A DNA stretch of 64,000 nucleotides from an uncultured Sphingomonadaceae bacterium (GCA_947497085.1 CANMFE010000002.1:124001-188000); one strand, 5' to 3'; shown: positions 1-10,250, numbered from the stretch's first letter. The notes: generated by a model not told the origin, from the letters alone. Translations and numbers: made by a program.

Positions 1-356
1 AGAATATTGAAAAATTTTTGGAAGAAATGAAAGCCAAGGCCCAAGAAAGAAAGAGGCAGGGTTTCGGATTTTCCGGCCGTCAGATAGATGACACCGGGGC
101 TATCGGCATCAACGATGCCGTTCTGGAAAAAGTAAACTCTGTGTCAGCCTCCATATCAAATGTTGTCAAGGGGCCGCTTAATGTAAATACGCTTTACCTC
201 GACAATGGACAGGTATGGCGCACAACAACTTCTGGCAATTTCAAGGGCCGTTTTCGCGAGAGCATGAAGGTTGATATAAAGCGCGGCGCCGTGAGCGGCT
301 ACAAACTTACCATAGAAGGCAGAAGCGGATTCAAAGGCGTAGAACGCGTTAGATAA
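1..356 (+). CDS. Hypothetical protein, 5'-truncated by window edge
   Basis: The reading frame is open from the left edge, so only the C-terminal part (about 118 residues) is present. The visible protein begins with a charged helix rich in Glu, Lys and Arg and ends in a small basic beta-type module (GQVWRTT, then KVDIKRG and a terminal VERVR). I know this ending from uncharacterised alphaproteobacterial proteins that share a W-Q/R-x-T motif followed by a basic strand pair; that link is from memory of family shape. No function can be assigned. The stop is TAA at 354-356. No operon partner is visible downstream, because the next gene lies on the other strand. Confidence 0.6.
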   Translation, partial: NIEKFLEEMKAKAQERKRQGFGFSGRQIDDTGAIGINDAVLEKVNSVSASISNVVKGPLNVNTLYLDNGQVWRTTTSGNFKGRFRESMKVDIKRGAVSGYKLTIEGRSGFKGVERVR

Positions 357-884
357 TACCCGCCCGCCCCACTTGTACAGGGCCTTCCCCACTATCTAAG
401 CCCAGCTGCTTTAAGCATAGGGCGATAGCACACTGACATCTGAAATATCCGGTTAGCGGCATCAAGCCTTGGTCTGCTTTCTAAAACAAAGAGGGATTCC
501 GCTCTTAAATGAATAGCGTACGTAATTCCATTGCGCATCTGGGTATTAATGGCCACATTACATGGTTATGCAAAGATTAGCAGGCCGGTAGGAACAGCTG
601 CGGCTTTTGCCAAAACAGCGATCCATGCCCGTATATTTGGACCCATTCCTTTAGCTGGCCAAGCCCCCTGCCACGCGATTGATCAGGGATGCCACAATAT
701 GCCGCTGGAACGGATGTCCTGTGTGCATGGCTGTAGCAATTTGAGTATTGAGTATCTGGCATTCCGGCACTCCGGATAGAATTCACATGGCTGGAAACTC
801 GAACATATACTCATAAACATTATATACAAATAAAAAGGCCGACACCAGTGGTGCCGGCCTTTCTATTCTTCATGGTATCTAGAT
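357..884. other. Intergenic stretch without a supported gene
   Basis: About 530 bases between the end of the first gene and the end of the TonB receptor gene. Open frames at 531-779 (+) and 577-786 (-) overlap each other and have low-complexity translations with no recognisable motif or ribosome binding site. Apart from the terminator at its right end I see nothing in it. Confidence 0.6.
831..860 (-). terminator. Rho-independent terminator of the TonB receptor gene
   Basis: A hairpin with ten-base arms (837-846 and 850-859, one mismatch) is followed on the minus strand by a run of Ts (836-831). It lies about 25 bases past the receptor stop codon. Confidence 0.75.
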
Positions 885-3521
885 TTAGAAATCCAGACCT
901 ACTTCAACGTAGAAGAAACGGCCCATGTTTGTGTACAGAGCCTGATCATACCAAGGCCAGCCACCAGCAGCAACTTCAGATGCCGGGGGTGATACATCAA
1001 ACAGGTTGTTCACGCCAAGTTTAGCAGTCATTACTTCGTTAACTGCATAAGACATGTTCAGACCGAATTCGATGTAATCCTCAACATCACGCTTCTGCGT
1101 TGCATCGTTGGATGAGCAAAGGCCATTTGCACGGCCCGCTGGATCATCCTCTGTTTTACCAACATAGCGACCTGTCAGGTTGCCTGAGAAACCACCGCTT
1201 GTGAAACCAAGACGGCCGTTACCGCGCCAGCGTGGCTCACTTGTGGTGCCCCGATCTTCACACAGCGGCTGAATAGCCGAGCTCTGACGCTTAAAGCTCA
1301 GAAGCTGTGACACGCGCAGATCAAAGATCAGATCTGTTGTGTCATTCAGAGCAGGCGTGAATGTAAGGACATAGTCAATACCTTCACCTTCTTCACGCGT
1401 CAGGTTCTGCAGGTTCGAAGCCACGAATGAGTCCGGGTTCGACAGACGGCCACCGATACGGTTCACCAGTTCAGGATACAGGTTCTCGTTGTTCAGGATT
1501 TCCTGAACACCCAGAGCACCGATTTTATCCTTGACCTTGATGTTCCAGTAATCGGCAGAGAAGCGAAGGTCGTTGCCTGGTGTCAGTACAACACCAGCAC
1601 TCAGCGCTTTTGACGTTTCCGGACGCAGGCTCGGGTTACCGCCCGAGATGCTGCGAATTTCACGTGTACGACATTCCGCATCTTCGTTCGCTGTGCCTCT
1701 TGCAGCATCACATACTTTCGTATCGATTGCGCGGGTTACACCGAAGCTACGACCGAGGAACAGTTCACCCAGTGACGGAGCCTTAAAGCCAGTGCCGTAT
1801 GAAGCACGTGCCAACAACCAGTCAGTTGGGGTAAGGCTACCAGCCACTTTGTAGGTGAATTCTTCACCCAGGTCAGCGCCCGCAGCGTCGATGTCGTCAT
1901 AACGACCCGCTACAGACAGTTCCAACATGTCAAATGGGCTGAAGGAAAGCTCACCATATACGGCCTTAGCCTGACGATCACCTTCACCGTTAGATGCAGC
2001 GCCGCCCAGAATGTCACCGGAAATTGTCAGCTCGTCAGCTTTATCCGCGTAGAACTCGTCGCGGGCTTCAGCACCGATAGCATAGCCAAGATCAATACCA
2101 CCAAGGTCGATCAGGCCGTTCATGCCAAGGTTGAAGATTTCCTCTTCGAGGTTACCGTTACGGAATGTTGTAACAGAGATCGAGTCAACAACTTCTTGCG
2201 AGTTGATGCTGTCCAGTCGGAACGTACCATCTGCAACAGCTGCCTCCAGAGCCTCACGTGAGTTCTGGCCGCTTATGCCCAACTGAAGCTGGTCAACCCA
2301 AGACTTCTGATAGTAACCGGTTAGGTGATGATCACCAGAGAAGTTCCAGTCAAAACCAACTGCGACTGCGAAGGTCTGGTTCGTCGCATCACGCGCACGA
2401 GGACCACCATCAACGATACGGCGCAGCGCGAATGAAGTGCCTTCATACGGGTTGCCCTGCACACCTGCTGGAACAGCGAAGAATGCAGGAGATGCACCGT
2501 TACGAACAAGCGTCTTAGAACGCGAGTAACGTGTATCAGCATAAACATTCAGATTGTCTGTTACGTCATATTCAGCGAAAGCAGATGCAGCAAAGCGCGT
2601 GCTTTCTGGGAATACCTGATACAAAGGCGCGAAGTCATATGCGCATTCTGTACCTGAGTCAGCAAAGCTGGCAGGACGTACATTTTCAGGAGCACAGCCA
2701 GGGAATGGCTCTGCAACAGTCTGAGCGCCATTAATCCATGTGCCAGGGAAGCCTGTAGGGCTACGGCCGTCTTCACCACCGAGTTCCGCAGGGCCGTTGG
2801 CCGAACGAATCAGAGGACGCGACGTCGCACGCACTGGAGACTGATGGAAAACCTCAGCTGTCAGAAGCGCGCTACCGCGGTCGCTTGTTGTACCGAATAC
2901 GCCAGACATGCGGTACTGCTGACCATCACCTTCGTCGGAGATGCCAACACGGCCCGACAGAGAAAGGCCATCAAAATCACGCTTTGTGATAATGTTGATA
3001 ACGCCGGAAATTGCGTCAGAACCGTAAACGGCAGATGCACCGTCGGACAGATATTCAACACGGTCAACAGCTGCGATAGGCAGCTGGTTAAGGTCGGTTG
3101 CCTGCTGGCCGGTAATTGGCGTTGCTGGCAGGCGGCGACCGTTCAGAAGAACGAGCGTGTAGCCGGTACCAAAACCGCGGCTGTCAAAGAAAGACGAACC
3201 TGCACTCTGGCTAAGTGTAGCAGCTTCACTGAAGATGCCTGGGCCAGCTACGTTTGAAGAGAAAAGAAATTCCTGCAGCGAGCCAGAGCCACGCGCCGAA
3301 ATTGTTTCTGAATCAAAAACCTGAACTGGGCTAGGAGCGTCAACGTCTGTACGCTGGATGCGCGAACCGGTAACAACAATTGTGTTACCTTCCGTGCTTT
3401 CTTCAGCAGCAGTATCGCCACTGATGTCCTGCGCGTAAGCAGGCGCAGAAACCATAGCCAAGCCCAAGATAACTGGCGCAGCGCCAGTTTTGAGTTGGTT
3501 GATAATTTTCTGTTTTCTCAC
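885..3521 (-). CDS. TonB-dependent outer-membrane receptor
   Basis: Outer-membrane gated channel that takes up a siderophore, haem, cobalamin or carbohydrate using energy from TonB-ExbBD. From the chosen start the protein is about 878 residues: a signal peptide ending AYAQ near residue 31, then a plug domain (TIVVTGSRIQR as a TonB-box-like start, the LVLLNGRRLP strand, and the SDGASAVYGSDAISGVINI segment), then a beta-barrel ending in a terminal aromatic-type strand (FYVEVGLDF). I chose the GTG at 3521-3519, because it is preceded by AAGGGG and directly precedes the signal peptide; the longer upstream frame reads as non-protein. The ligand cannot be read from the sequence and no transport operon lies next to it. 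Codon use looks less G+C-rich than in neighbouring genes. Confidence 0.93.
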   Translation of the reverse strand: MRKQKIINQLKTGAAPVILGLAMVSAPAYAQDISGDTAAEESTEGNTIVVTGSRIQRTDVDAPSPVQVFDSETISARGSGSLQEFLFSSNVAGPGIFSEAATLSQSAGSSFFDSRGFGTGYTLVLLNGRRLPATPITGQQATDLNQLPIAAVDRVEYLSDGASAVYGSDAISGVINIITKRDFDGLSLSGRVGISDEGDGQQYRMSGVFGTTSDRGSALLTAEVFHQSPVRATSRPLIRSANGPAELGGEDGRSPTGFPGTWINGAQTVAEPFPGCAPENVRPASFADSGTECAYDFAPLYQVFPESTRFAASAFAEYDVTDNLNVYADTRYSRSKTLVRNGASPAFFAVPAGVQGNPYEGTSFALRRIVDGGPRARDATNQTFAVAVGFDWNFSGDHHLTGYYQKSWVDQLQLGISGQNSREALEAAVADGTFRLDSINSQEVVDSISVTTFRNGNLEEEIFNLGMNGLIDLGGIDLGYAIGAEARDEFYADKADELTISGDILGGAASNGEGDRQAKAVYGELSFSPFDMLELSVAGRYDDIDAAGADLGEEFTYKVAGSLTPTDWLLARASYGTGFKAPSLGELFLGRSFGVTRAIDTKVCDAARGTANEDAECRTREIRSISGGNPSLRPETSKALSAGVVLTPGNDLRFSADYWNIKVKDKIGALGVQEILNNENLYPELVNRIGGRLSNPDSFVASNLQNLTREEGEGIDYVLTFTPALNDTTDLIFDLRVSQLLSFKRQSSAIQPLCEDRGTTSEPRWRGNGRLGFTSGGFSGNLTGRYVGKTEDDPAGRANGLCSSNDATQKRDVEDYIEFGLNMSYAVNEVMTAKLGVNNLFDVSPPASEVAAGGWPWYDQALYTNMGRFFYVEVGLDF

Positions 3522-3880
3522 CGAAAATCCCCTTGGTAATTTCACCTTCTGTATGAAGGCGTTTGAATAAACTAAATAGTCGCACTCACACGCATTAAGC
3601 GCATGAAAACTGTATGTGCATTTGCATGTTAAAAGACCGCCTGTAAACAATTTCGTACCCGAAAGACGCCATTTCTGCTGCGGGTGCGATATAAATGCAA
3701 CATAAATGCAACGGAACTTGCGCAAACAGAGGGTAATTGCAGGTAAAGTGCGGATATACGCTGGTTTGCCGCAGTTCCAACCGAATCAAGCTCCAGTCGA
3801 ATCAGTACACCATCTACAAGCCGGATATCTTGTGCGAACCAGTTCAACACTCATTCCAGATACGGCATAAAGCGGCGGAT
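3522..3880. promoter_or_regulatory. Upstream region of the TonB receptor gene with a short tandem repeat
   Basis: About 360 bases upstream of the receptor start hold no supported gene and should contain its promoter. An 11-base unit (ATAAATGCAAC) occurs twice in tandem at 3691-3701 and 3702-3712. It could be a regulator site, but this is inference. I do not see a Fur-box palindrome. Confidence 0.35.
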
Positions 3881-4810
3881 TTACATCGGCCCGGTAAGCA
3901 AAATCGGATCGATACGGGCGGCATTCCACTTCATCCCCCAATGCAGGTGCGGGCCGGTAGCGCGGCCGGTGGCACCTATATTGCCCAGATACTGCCCCTG
4001 GCGCACGGCATCGCCTTCGCGTACCGCTATTTTCGACAGGTGCAGGAACGCGCTGTTGAGGCCCATGCCGTGGTCGATCATCAGCAGGTTGCCTTCGAGC
4101 GAAAATGGTTTTTTTGTCGCCAGTATCACCACACCATCTGCAGGTGCTACAAATGGCGTGCCGCTTTCACCCGTGGCGATATCCAGGCCGCTATGATAGC
4201 TGCCCGGTTCACCGCGATAGATACGCTGTGACCCGAAGCGTCCTGATATACGGCCCTTGGCCGGCCAGATAAACTTCTGCCGCCATCCCTGGCTGTCTGA
4301 ACGGATTTTACGCGCCGCCACGATTTGTGCGATTTCAGGGGCACGAATTTTTTGGAATGCCGCGCTGGGGCCAGAGCGGCGACGCGCAATATTGACGCGT
4401 TCGATATTCCATTGACGCGGCGCAACATTGATTCGTTTGTCAACCTTGCGCCCGTCACGCAGCAGCGCCGACACATAGGCACTGGACGGTGCATCGCGGT
4501 TAAAGGCGATGATGAAATTGCCCTCGTCATCAAACGGGATTTCCTGCCCGCCAAATAATAATGAGGTTGTACCCCCCGGAACCGTACCCAGCATGACACC
4601 GCCCTGTATGGCGTCGCCGCTCAAGATAATCTGCGCCGGCCGCTGCGGCCCTGGTGCCGGCATGACAGGCTCGGGCACAGGCTGCACTCTGGTCTGCTGC
4701 GTTACAGCAGGTGCGGACTCTGCTCCCGGAACCACCGCACAACCTTGCAGTGCGATAGAGGCAGCCGACAGGAACACGCCTATCTGTAGCAATCGTCCCA
4801 TAAATGTCAT
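3881..4810 (-). CDS. M23-family metallopeptidase lipoprotein
   Basis: Zinc peptidase of the LytM/M23 type, which cuts or regulates cutting of peptidoglycan cross-bridges in the periplasm. The 309-residue protein starts with a lipoprotein signal (LQGC, lipidated Cys24), has a Pro-rich linker, and carries the M23 domain in its C-terminal half. The zinc-binding HSGLD (HxxxD) and HLHWG (HxH) motifs are both intact, so it should be catalytic rather than an EnvC/NlpD-type activator. Its ATG overlaps the stop of the DUF2093 gene (ATGA), so it is the last gene of an xseA-DUF2093-M23 operon. Confidence 0.9.
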   Translation of the reverse strand: MTFMGRLLQIGVFLSAASIALQGCAVVPGAESAPAVTQQTRVQPVPEPVMPAPGPQRPAQIILSGDAIQGGVMLGTVPGGTTSLLFGGQEIPFDDEGNFIIAFNRDAPSSAYVSALLRDGRKVDKRINVAPRQWNIERVNIARRRSGPSAAFQKIRAPEIAQIVAARKIRSDSQGWRQKFIWPAKGRISGRFGSQRIYRGEPGSYHSGLDIATGESGTPFVAPADGVVILATKKPFSLEGNLLMIDHGMGLNSAFLHLSKIAVREGDAVRQGQYLGNIGATGRATGPHLHWGMKWNAARIDPILLTGPM

Positions 4811-5007
4811 TCCGCCAGCTCCCGCTGGACGGAAATTTCCGCTGATGCGTAAGGCTCCTGCCGCGCAACGCTCCAGTAGCGCAAGTCTTCAAGCGCCACT
4901 TTTTCGCCCGTAACCGCGCAGGCGACATGATCGCCCGGTGACAGCATACGAAAACTGTTGGCCATATAATGCAGCTTGGCTGCCTTGCTCTTGTTCGACA
5001 TCAACAT
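4807..5007 (-). CDS. DUF2093 family small protein
   Basis: A 66-residue protein matching DUF2093, a short alphaproteobacterial family of unknown role often found next to xseA. The recognisable core is LSPGDHVACAVTG followed by LEDLRYWSV. There is no signal peptide or membrane segment, so it is probably cytoplasmic. It follows xseA by 74 bases and its stop overlaps the start of the M23 peptidase gene by four bases, which suggests translational coupling. The start may be the first Met or the Met at residue 3. Confidence 0.85.
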   Translation of the reverse strand: MLMSNKSKAAKLHYMANSFRMLSPGDHVACAVTGEKVALEDLRYWSVARQEPYASAEISVQRELAE

Positions 5008-5081
5008 AGGGATTTTATACTCGCGTCATTATTTACGGATGCTTTACAGAAGTTTGTGCAGCAGGGCAATTTGATTTGAAC

Positions 5082-6557
5082 TCAAAAAAGGCTCTGCTGG
5101 TCTTCATCCTTGCCGGTCTTTGCCGCTGCACGCTTTTTCCTTGGCGCAGCCTTGGCTGGCGCACCATCCGCGCCTGTATATACAGGCATATCGCCATCGC
5201 GGAATACCAGGCTAAGCTTCGCATGCGCCGCAGCGGCCTTGCGCGATGTAAGCGTTTGCCCATCAGCATCTGTTACGCGGGCATAACCGCGTTCAAGCGG
5301 GCGGTCGGGATGCAGCTGCTCGGCCAGCCGCCATAACCGGTCCAGCCGGTCACCCGCATCGTGCAGCTGTTTCTGCAACGCCGCCGGGCGTAGCGTCAAC
5401 CGTTCCAGTGCGGCCACCGCATTTTCATGTTTACGGCGCAGCAGCGCAGGACGCAACGCGCCCGATTTTTGCGCAAGCGCGCCAGACGCTGTGGCAATCC
5501 GCATTTCAAAACCGCGTTTCAGTGCAGATGCCAGATCATCTGTTTTCTGCCGCTGTGGCTGTAGCAGCACATCCAGCTTTGGCATCAGCCGTGCCTGATT
5601 TTCGAGCCGCTCTTTCGCAAGTGATATACCACGCTGGCTCGCACGGCGCGCGCGCAGTTTCAGCTCGTCAATAAAGGCCAGCAGGTCTGCGCGTACCGGC
5701 ACCGCCATTTCTGCTGCTGCTGTAGGCGTGGGCGCACGGCGGTCGGCAGCGTAATCAGCCAGCGTAGTGTCGGTTTCATGGCCTATAGCGGAAATGATCG
5801 GGATGGTGCAGTCCGCAATAGCCCGCACCACCGCCTCTTCGTTAAAACTCCACAGATCCTCTATCGAACCGCCGCCGCGCGCGACAATCACCAGATCAGG
5901 CCGTGGTACTGTGCCGTCTGCCTGCAAAGCCGAAAATCCGTTTATAGCGCCTGCAATCTGCTTTGCCGCGCCCTCCCCCTGCACCAGCACGGGCCAGACA
6001 AGCACATGGCTGGGGCAGCGGTCCGCGAGCCGGTGCAGTATATCGCGGATGACCGAACCGGTCGGCGACGTCACCACGCCAATGGTGCGCGGCAGATAGG
6101 GCAGTTCTCTTTTTCGCTCCGGCGCAAACAGGCCTTCTTCGCCCAGTTTCACTTTCAGCTTTTCAAACAGCTGCATCAGCGCGCCTTCGCCCGCAATTTC
6201 CATGGAATCGATCACGATCTGGTATTTCGAGCGCCCCGGATATGTGGTGAGTTTGCCGGTGGCGATCACTTCAATCCCGTCTTCGGGCGCAAAGGCGAGC
6301 CGCCCCGCATTGCCTTTCCAGATCACGCCGTCAATCACTGCTTTTTCGTCTTTCAGTGACATATAGACATGGCCAGAAGCCGCGCGTTTATAGCCCGAAA
6401 TCTCCCCGCGCAGCCGGACCCGGCCAAACCGGTCCTCGACTGTGCGCTTCAATGCCGTGGATATTTCCGAAATTGTCATGGGCTGCGCATTGTCGCCAGC
6501 CTTTGGCTGCGCTAACAGGCCAGAACCATTGTCATCGTCAAAAGGGGAGCCCATCAT
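5082..6557 (-). CDS. xseA: Exodeoxyribonuclease VII large subunit
   Basis: Large subunit of exonuclease VII, which with XseB degrades single-stranded DNA to oligonucleotides in repair. The N-terminal OB fold (VRLRGEISG, then HVYMSLKDE) is followed by the catalytic region with [25 protein letters not shown] and [21 protein letters not shown] helical region follows, and the protein ends with the conserved QQSLF tail. The start is taken at the ATG of 6557-6555, which has AGGA five bases upstream; the next codon is also ATG. This start codon overlaps the start codon of divergent purD by two bases. First gene of an operon with DUF2093 and M23 genes. Confidence 0.95.
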   Translation of the reverse strand: MMGSPFDDDNGSGLLAQPKAGDNAQPMTISEISTALKRTVEDRFGRVRLRGEISGYKRAASGHVYMSLKDEKAVIDGVIWKGNAGRLAFAPEDGIEVIATGKLTTYPGRSKYQIVIDSMEIAGEGALMQLFEKLKVKLGEEGLFAPERKRELPYLPRTIGVVTSPTGSVIRDILHRLADRCPSHVLVWPVLVQGEGAAKQIAGAINGFSALQADGTVPRPDLVIVARGGGSIEDLWSFNEEAVVRAIADCTIPIISAIGHETDTTLADYAADRRAPTPTAAAEMAVPVRADLLAFIDELKLRARRASQRGISLAKERLENQARLMPKLDVLLQPQRQKTDDLASALKRGFEMRIATASGALAQKSGALRPALLRRKHENAVAALERLTLRPAALQKQLHDAGDRLDRLWRLAEQLHPDRPLERGYARVTDADGQTLTSRKAAAAHAKLSLVFRDGDMPVYTGADGAPAKAAPRKKRAAAKTGKDEDQQSLF

Positions 6558-7836
6558 GAATATCCTGCTAATCGGTTCGGGTGGCCGCGAACATGCCCTG
6601 TGCTGGAAGCTCGCGCAATCCCCCATGGCGGATAAAATCTATGCTGCCCCCGGCAATCCCGGCATGATCGAAGCGGAAGCCATATCGCTGGACAGTACTG
6701 ACCATAATGCAGTTAACGCGTTTTGCGCAGATAAGGATATTGGCCTGGTCGTGATCGGCCCCGAAGCGCCCCTGGTGGACGGACTCGCAGACAGTCTGCG
6801 CATCGCGGGAGTCCCGGTGTTCGGGCCATCGGCCAAGGCGGCGCAGCTGGAAGGATCAAAAGGTTTTACCAAGGACTTGTGTGCCCGTGCGAGCATCCCG
6901 ACCGCCACCTATGTGCGGACAGACAATGTGCAGGGTGCGCTGGCCGCACTGGATAGTTTCCCTATCCCGGTTGTTATCAAGGCGGATGGGCTCGCGGCAG
7001 GCAAGGGCGTCATCATCGCCGAAAGCCGTGCGGATGCGGAGGCTGCTGTCAAGGATATGTTTGATGGCAGCTTTGGCGATGCGGGCGCAGAAGTGGTGAT
7101 TGAGGAATTTATGACCGGCGAGGAAGCGAGTTTCTTTGCAGTTACCGATGGCACCACCATCGTCCCGCTGGCATCGGCGCAGGATCATAAACGCGTCGGT
7201 GATGGTGATATCGGCCCCAATACAGGCGGTATGGGTGCCTATAGCCCCGCCCCGGTGTTGACGCCTGAACTCGAACGCCGTGTGATAGACGAGATTTTGC
7301 GGCCCACGGTGGATACACTGCACGCCGATGGCATGCCCTATAGCGGCGTGCTCTATGCCGGCCTGATCCTGACAGATGAGGGTCCGAAGCTGATCGAATA
7401 TAATGCCCGTTTTGGCGACCCTGAATGCCAGGTGCTGATGATGCGACTGCGGTCCGATCTGGTGGAACTGATGTTGGCGACAGCGGAAGGAAGGCTCGGC
7501 GATATTGATATACCGGTTTTTGCAGATCAGAGCGCACTGACAGTCGTCATGGCCGCAAATGGCTATCCGGCCTCGCCCGAAAAAGGTGGGGCCATCAGTA
7601 ATATCGAAGCCGCCGAGGCAGAAGGCATCAAAGTGTTTCACGCAGGAACCGCGATCAGGGATGGCAGGCTTGTCGCAAATGGCGGTCGTGTGCTCAATGT
7701 CACGGCCATGGCGCGCAGCGTCACCGGTGCGCAGACCGCTGCTTACCGCGCAATCAACACGATCAACTTTCCCACAGGGTTCTGCCGCCGCGACATTGGC
7801 TGGCGTGAAGTGGAGAGGGAAGCAAATGACAGTTGA
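6556..7836 (+). CDS. purD: Phosphoribosylamine-glycine ligase
   Basis: GAR synthetase, second step of de novo purine synthesis: phosphoribosylamine, glycine and ATP give glycinamide ribonucleotide. The 426-residue protein has the N-terminal GSGGREHAL motif, the ATP-grasp region with the [11 protein letters not shown] loop, [11 protein letters not shown], and the metal-binding [15 protein letters not shown] at 6556 has a strong ribosome binding site (AAAGGGGAG, 6541-6549). That site lies inside the start of the opposing xseA gene, so the two genes share their first bases. The 3' end overlaps the next small gene by 11 bases. Confidence 0.97.
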   Translation: MNILLIGSGGREHALCWKLAQSPMADKIYAAPGNPGMIEAEAISLDSTDHNAVNAFCADKDIGLVVIGPEAPLVDGLADSLRIAGVPVFGPSAKAAQLEGSKGFTKDLCARASIPTATYVRTDNVQGALAALDSFPIPVVIKADGLAAGKGVIIAESRADAEAAVKDMFDGSFGDAGAEVVIEEFMTGEEASFFAVTDGTTIVPLASAQDHKRVGDGDIGPNTGGMGAYSPAPVLTPELERRVIDEILRPTVDTLHADGMPYSGVLYAGLILTDEGPKLIEYNARFGDPECQVLMMRLRSDLVELMLATAEGRLGDIDIPVFADQSALTVVMAANGYPASPEKGGAISNIEAAEAEGIKVFHAGTAIRDGRLVANGGRVLNVTAMARSVTGAQTAAYRAINTINFPTGFCRRDIGWREVEREANDS

Positions 7837-8092
7837 AGGGGTATATAGTGAAACTGCTCGGCAATGTGCATTGCAGTTCCACCATCCCGTCAGTGGAACC
7901 GCCGCGCTGGCAATCCTTGCATTATTAGCAGCAACCACAATCCTATGGTTGCTCATAAGAAGAATCGACCCAGCACAACGCAAGCGGTCAAAAATGGCTG
8001 GCTTTGCTATACTGACAATCACTTTCTTTGCCGTCTTTGCCGTCATTTTCACAATCTTGTTGCAGAATGCTTGTTATCCAGGCCACGTATAA
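7826..8092 (+). CDS. Small two-helix membrane protein
   Basis: An 88-residue protein of unknown function with two hydrophobic segments, about residues 25-45 ([18 protein letters not shown]) and 58-80 ([20 protein letters not shown]), joined by a basic loop with [12 protein letters not shown]. The loop charge suggests a hairpin with both ends outside and the loop in the cytoplasm. ATG at 7826 has a good ribosome binding site (GAGAGGG), and the gene overlaps purD by 11 bases, so it is probably co-translated. A second ATG in another frame (7864) was not chosen because its product is not membrane-like. Confidence 0.65.
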   Translation: MTVEGVYSETARQCALQFHHPVSGTAALAILALLAATTILWLLIRRIDPAQRKRSKMAGFAILTITFFAVFAVIFTILLQNACYPGHV

Positions 8093-8163
8093 AATAACCC
8101 CATTCAGAATTAGTTCAGCCACGCTCCTCATGATATAATATTACATATATCGGGAGAGGGAAT

Positions 8164-9951
8164 ATGAATCTATTGCACAAAGCCGCCGCAGGCGTATCCA
8201 TGGTTGCTGTCACCGCAGTTACCGTACTGACCATTTCAGGCACAGACGGCTCATCCGCACATGCGGCCCGTTCCGTTGCTCCCCCCATTGCTGACAATCC
8301 CGTTAATTGCAGCATGTTTGGCCATTATGAAGATGTCGTCATGCGGGCAGGCAAGCAGCCCGGCCGCGCCGTGCCACCGCCTCCGGTCATGGCACCGCCT
8401 CCTCCACCGCCCCCATCAATGCCCGCCCCGCCACCACAAGCAGAAGTGGCGGCAGAAGCCCCGGCCGTTTCTGGTCAGCGCGTTGCCAGTCCGGGTATAT
8501 ATCCGCCGCGCCCCTACCCTCACCCACAGGAGCGTGAGCGATATGAAGGCAATGAAGTCGCTTCTATCCAGTCGGTCGCCTCCGCACCGGTTTCCACATT
8601 CAGCGTGGATGTCGATACCGGTAGTTATTCCAATGTCCGCCGCTTCCTGAATGAAGGCCGCGTGCCACCGGCGGACGCCGTGCGGACTGAAGAAATGATC
8701 AACTATTTCCGCTATGACTATCCGCGCCCTGAAACCCGCAATGTGCCGTTTAGCGTGACCACCAATGTCAGCGCCACGCCGTGGAATGAAGACAGCCGCC
8801 TGATGCGGGTCGGGCTGCGCGGCTATGACGTCGCAAATGACGAACGTCCTGCCGCCAACCTCGTATTCCTGGTCGATGTATCGGGTTCAATGTCGAGCCA
8901 GAACAAGCTGCCGCTGGTCAAATCCACGCTCAATATGGTCGCCGACCAGCTGCGGACAGATGATCGCGTGTCGATTGTGGTCTATTCGGGTGCGGTTGGC
9001 ACTTTGCTGGCCCCCACCAATAACAAGAAACATATGAAAGAGGCGGTCGCCTGTATGAATGCGGGCGGCGGCACACGCGGCGGCGAAGCATTGGCGCTCG
9101 CTTACAAGGCCGCACGTGCATCTTTCATGAAAGGCGGCATCAACCGCATCATCCTGGCCACCGATGGCGACTTCAATCTGGGCGTAACCGGCACGCCGCA
9201 GATACTGGACATGGTTGAAAAAAACCGCGAATCGGGCGTGACACTCACCACTCTTGGCTATGGCACCGGCAATTACCGCGAAGAGCTGATGGAACAGATT
9301 GCCGACGCGGGCAATGGCAATTACGCCTATATTGACAGCGCGATGGAAGCGCAGAAAGTGCTGTCCGACGAACTTAGTTCAACGCTGTTCACCATCGCCA
9401 AGGACGTGAAAATCCAGGTCGAATTCAACCCCGCGCACGTCAAGCAATACCGCCTGATCGGCTATGAAAACCGCGCGCTGGCTGAAGAAGATTTCGGCAA
9501 TGACAAAGTAGATGCGGGCGATATCGGCGCGGGTCATCAGGTGACAGCCATCTATGAAATCATGCCCGCAGGCGCGAATGGCTGGCTGCCAAAACGGCGC
9601 TATCCCGCAAATCAGGCCAAGGGCAAGGCTGAGGCCGCAAATGATTTCTCCGGCGACCTGAACCGTGAAATGGCACATGTGAAGCTGCGCTATAAACTGC
9701 CCGGACAGGATCGCTCCCGTCTGATCGACCGGACTGTCCCCGCTGCTGCCATGCGCGGGGCCGGTGCGCCGCGCGGTGATATGGCCTTTGCCGTGTCAGT
9801 CGCGGCTTTCGGACAAAAACTGCGCGGTGACACATATCTGGGCAATTACAGCTTTGACGATATCCGGGGCCTTGCCGGCCGGCAGGACGTGTACTGGCGC
9901 CAGGAGTTCCTGCGGCTCACGCAGCTTGCCGAGAGCCAGTCTGGGGATTGA
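8164..9951 (+). CDS. VWA-domain protein, YfbK/DUF3520 type
   Basis: A 595-residue exported protein with a von Willebrand factor A domain. The order is: signal segment (residues 1-35), Pro-rich linker (about 70-92), the N-terminal VWA-associated domain (STFSVDVDTGSYSNVRRFLN, about 145-190), the VWA domain with an intact MIDAS motif DVSGS at 238-242 and later TDGDFNLG, then the C-terminal DUF3520-type region ending WRQEFLRLTQLA. The family is widespread in Gram-negative bacteria, usually a periplasmic or membrane-attached adhesion or metal-dependent scaffold protein; its partner is unknown. It appears monocistronic, with promoter-like A+T-rich DNA upstream and a structured element downstream. 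Confidence 0.9.
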   Translation: MNLLHKAAAGVSMVAVTAVTVLTISGTDGSSAHAARSVAPPIADNPVNCSMFGHYEDVVMRAGKQPGRAVPPPPVMAPPPPPPPSMPAPPPQAEVAAEAPAVSGQRVASPGIYPPRPYPHPQERERYEGNEVASIQSVASAPVSTFSVDVDTGSYSNVRRFLNEGRVPPADAVRTEEMINYFRYDYPRPETRNVPFSVTTNVSATPWNEDSRLMRVGLRGYDVANDERPAANLVFLVDVSGSMSSQNKLPLVKSTLNMVADQLRTDDRVSIVVYSGAVGTLLAPTNNKKHMKEAVACMNAGGGTRGGEALALAYKAARASFMKGGINRIILATDGDFNLGVTGTPQILDMVEKNRESGVTLTTLGYGTGNYREELMEQIADAGNGNYAYIDSAMEAQKVLSDELSSTLFTIAKDVKIQVEFNPAHVKQYRLIGYENRALAEEDFGNDKVDAGDIGAGHQVTAIYEIMPAGANGWLPKRRYPANQAKGKAEAANDFSGDLNREMAHVKLRYKLPGQDRSRLIDRTVPAAAMRGAGAPRGDMAFAVSVAAFGQKLRGDTYLGNYSFDDIRGLAGRQDVYWRQEFLRLTQLAESQSGD

Positions 9952-9956
9952 GGCGC

Positions 9957-10180
9957 CTATTTGACCTCACGGCCAGGCACTACGCGCCAGCCTCCAAATG
10001 GGTTCCGGTAGGTAAGGGAGTCTTTTGGCCTCACGGTTAGTTCGCTTGCGCGAACACCTCCGGCGGGGCGGGCCAATAAGGCCCGGCCTTACCCATCGGA
10101 ACCCCATCGGAGCTGAATGCGAAGCATTCTAGCGTGAGATCAAAAGACTCAGCGAAGCCGCGAGGTCAATAAAGACCTCA
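9957..10180. repeat. Structured intergenic element with interleaved inverted repeats
   Basis: Three long-range complementary pairs are visible: 9961-9972 with 10158-10169 (12 bases, one mismatch), 10001-10017 with 10087-10103 (17 bases, two mismatches), and 10018-10035 with 10133-10150 (18 bases, two mismatches). The second and third pairs interleave, so they exclude each other or form a pseudoknot. Local hairpins lie at 10040-10055, 10069-10085 and 10114-10128. It may be a REP-type composite, a structured RNA or a terminator region; I cannot tell which. Confidence 0.5.
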
Positions 10181-10250
10181 CTTCCATATTGGCAACGCCG
10201 CCGCAAATGGCTAATCCCTTCCAAACATCTGAATATCCAAGGGACACATC

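Noticed and set aside
531..786. Overlapping small frames in the first intergenic region
   Set aside because: No ribosome binding site, no recognisable protein pattern, and the two strands compete for the same DNA.
6856..8052. 398-codon minus-strand frame opposite purD
   Set aside because: Antisense shadow of purD codons; no family motif.
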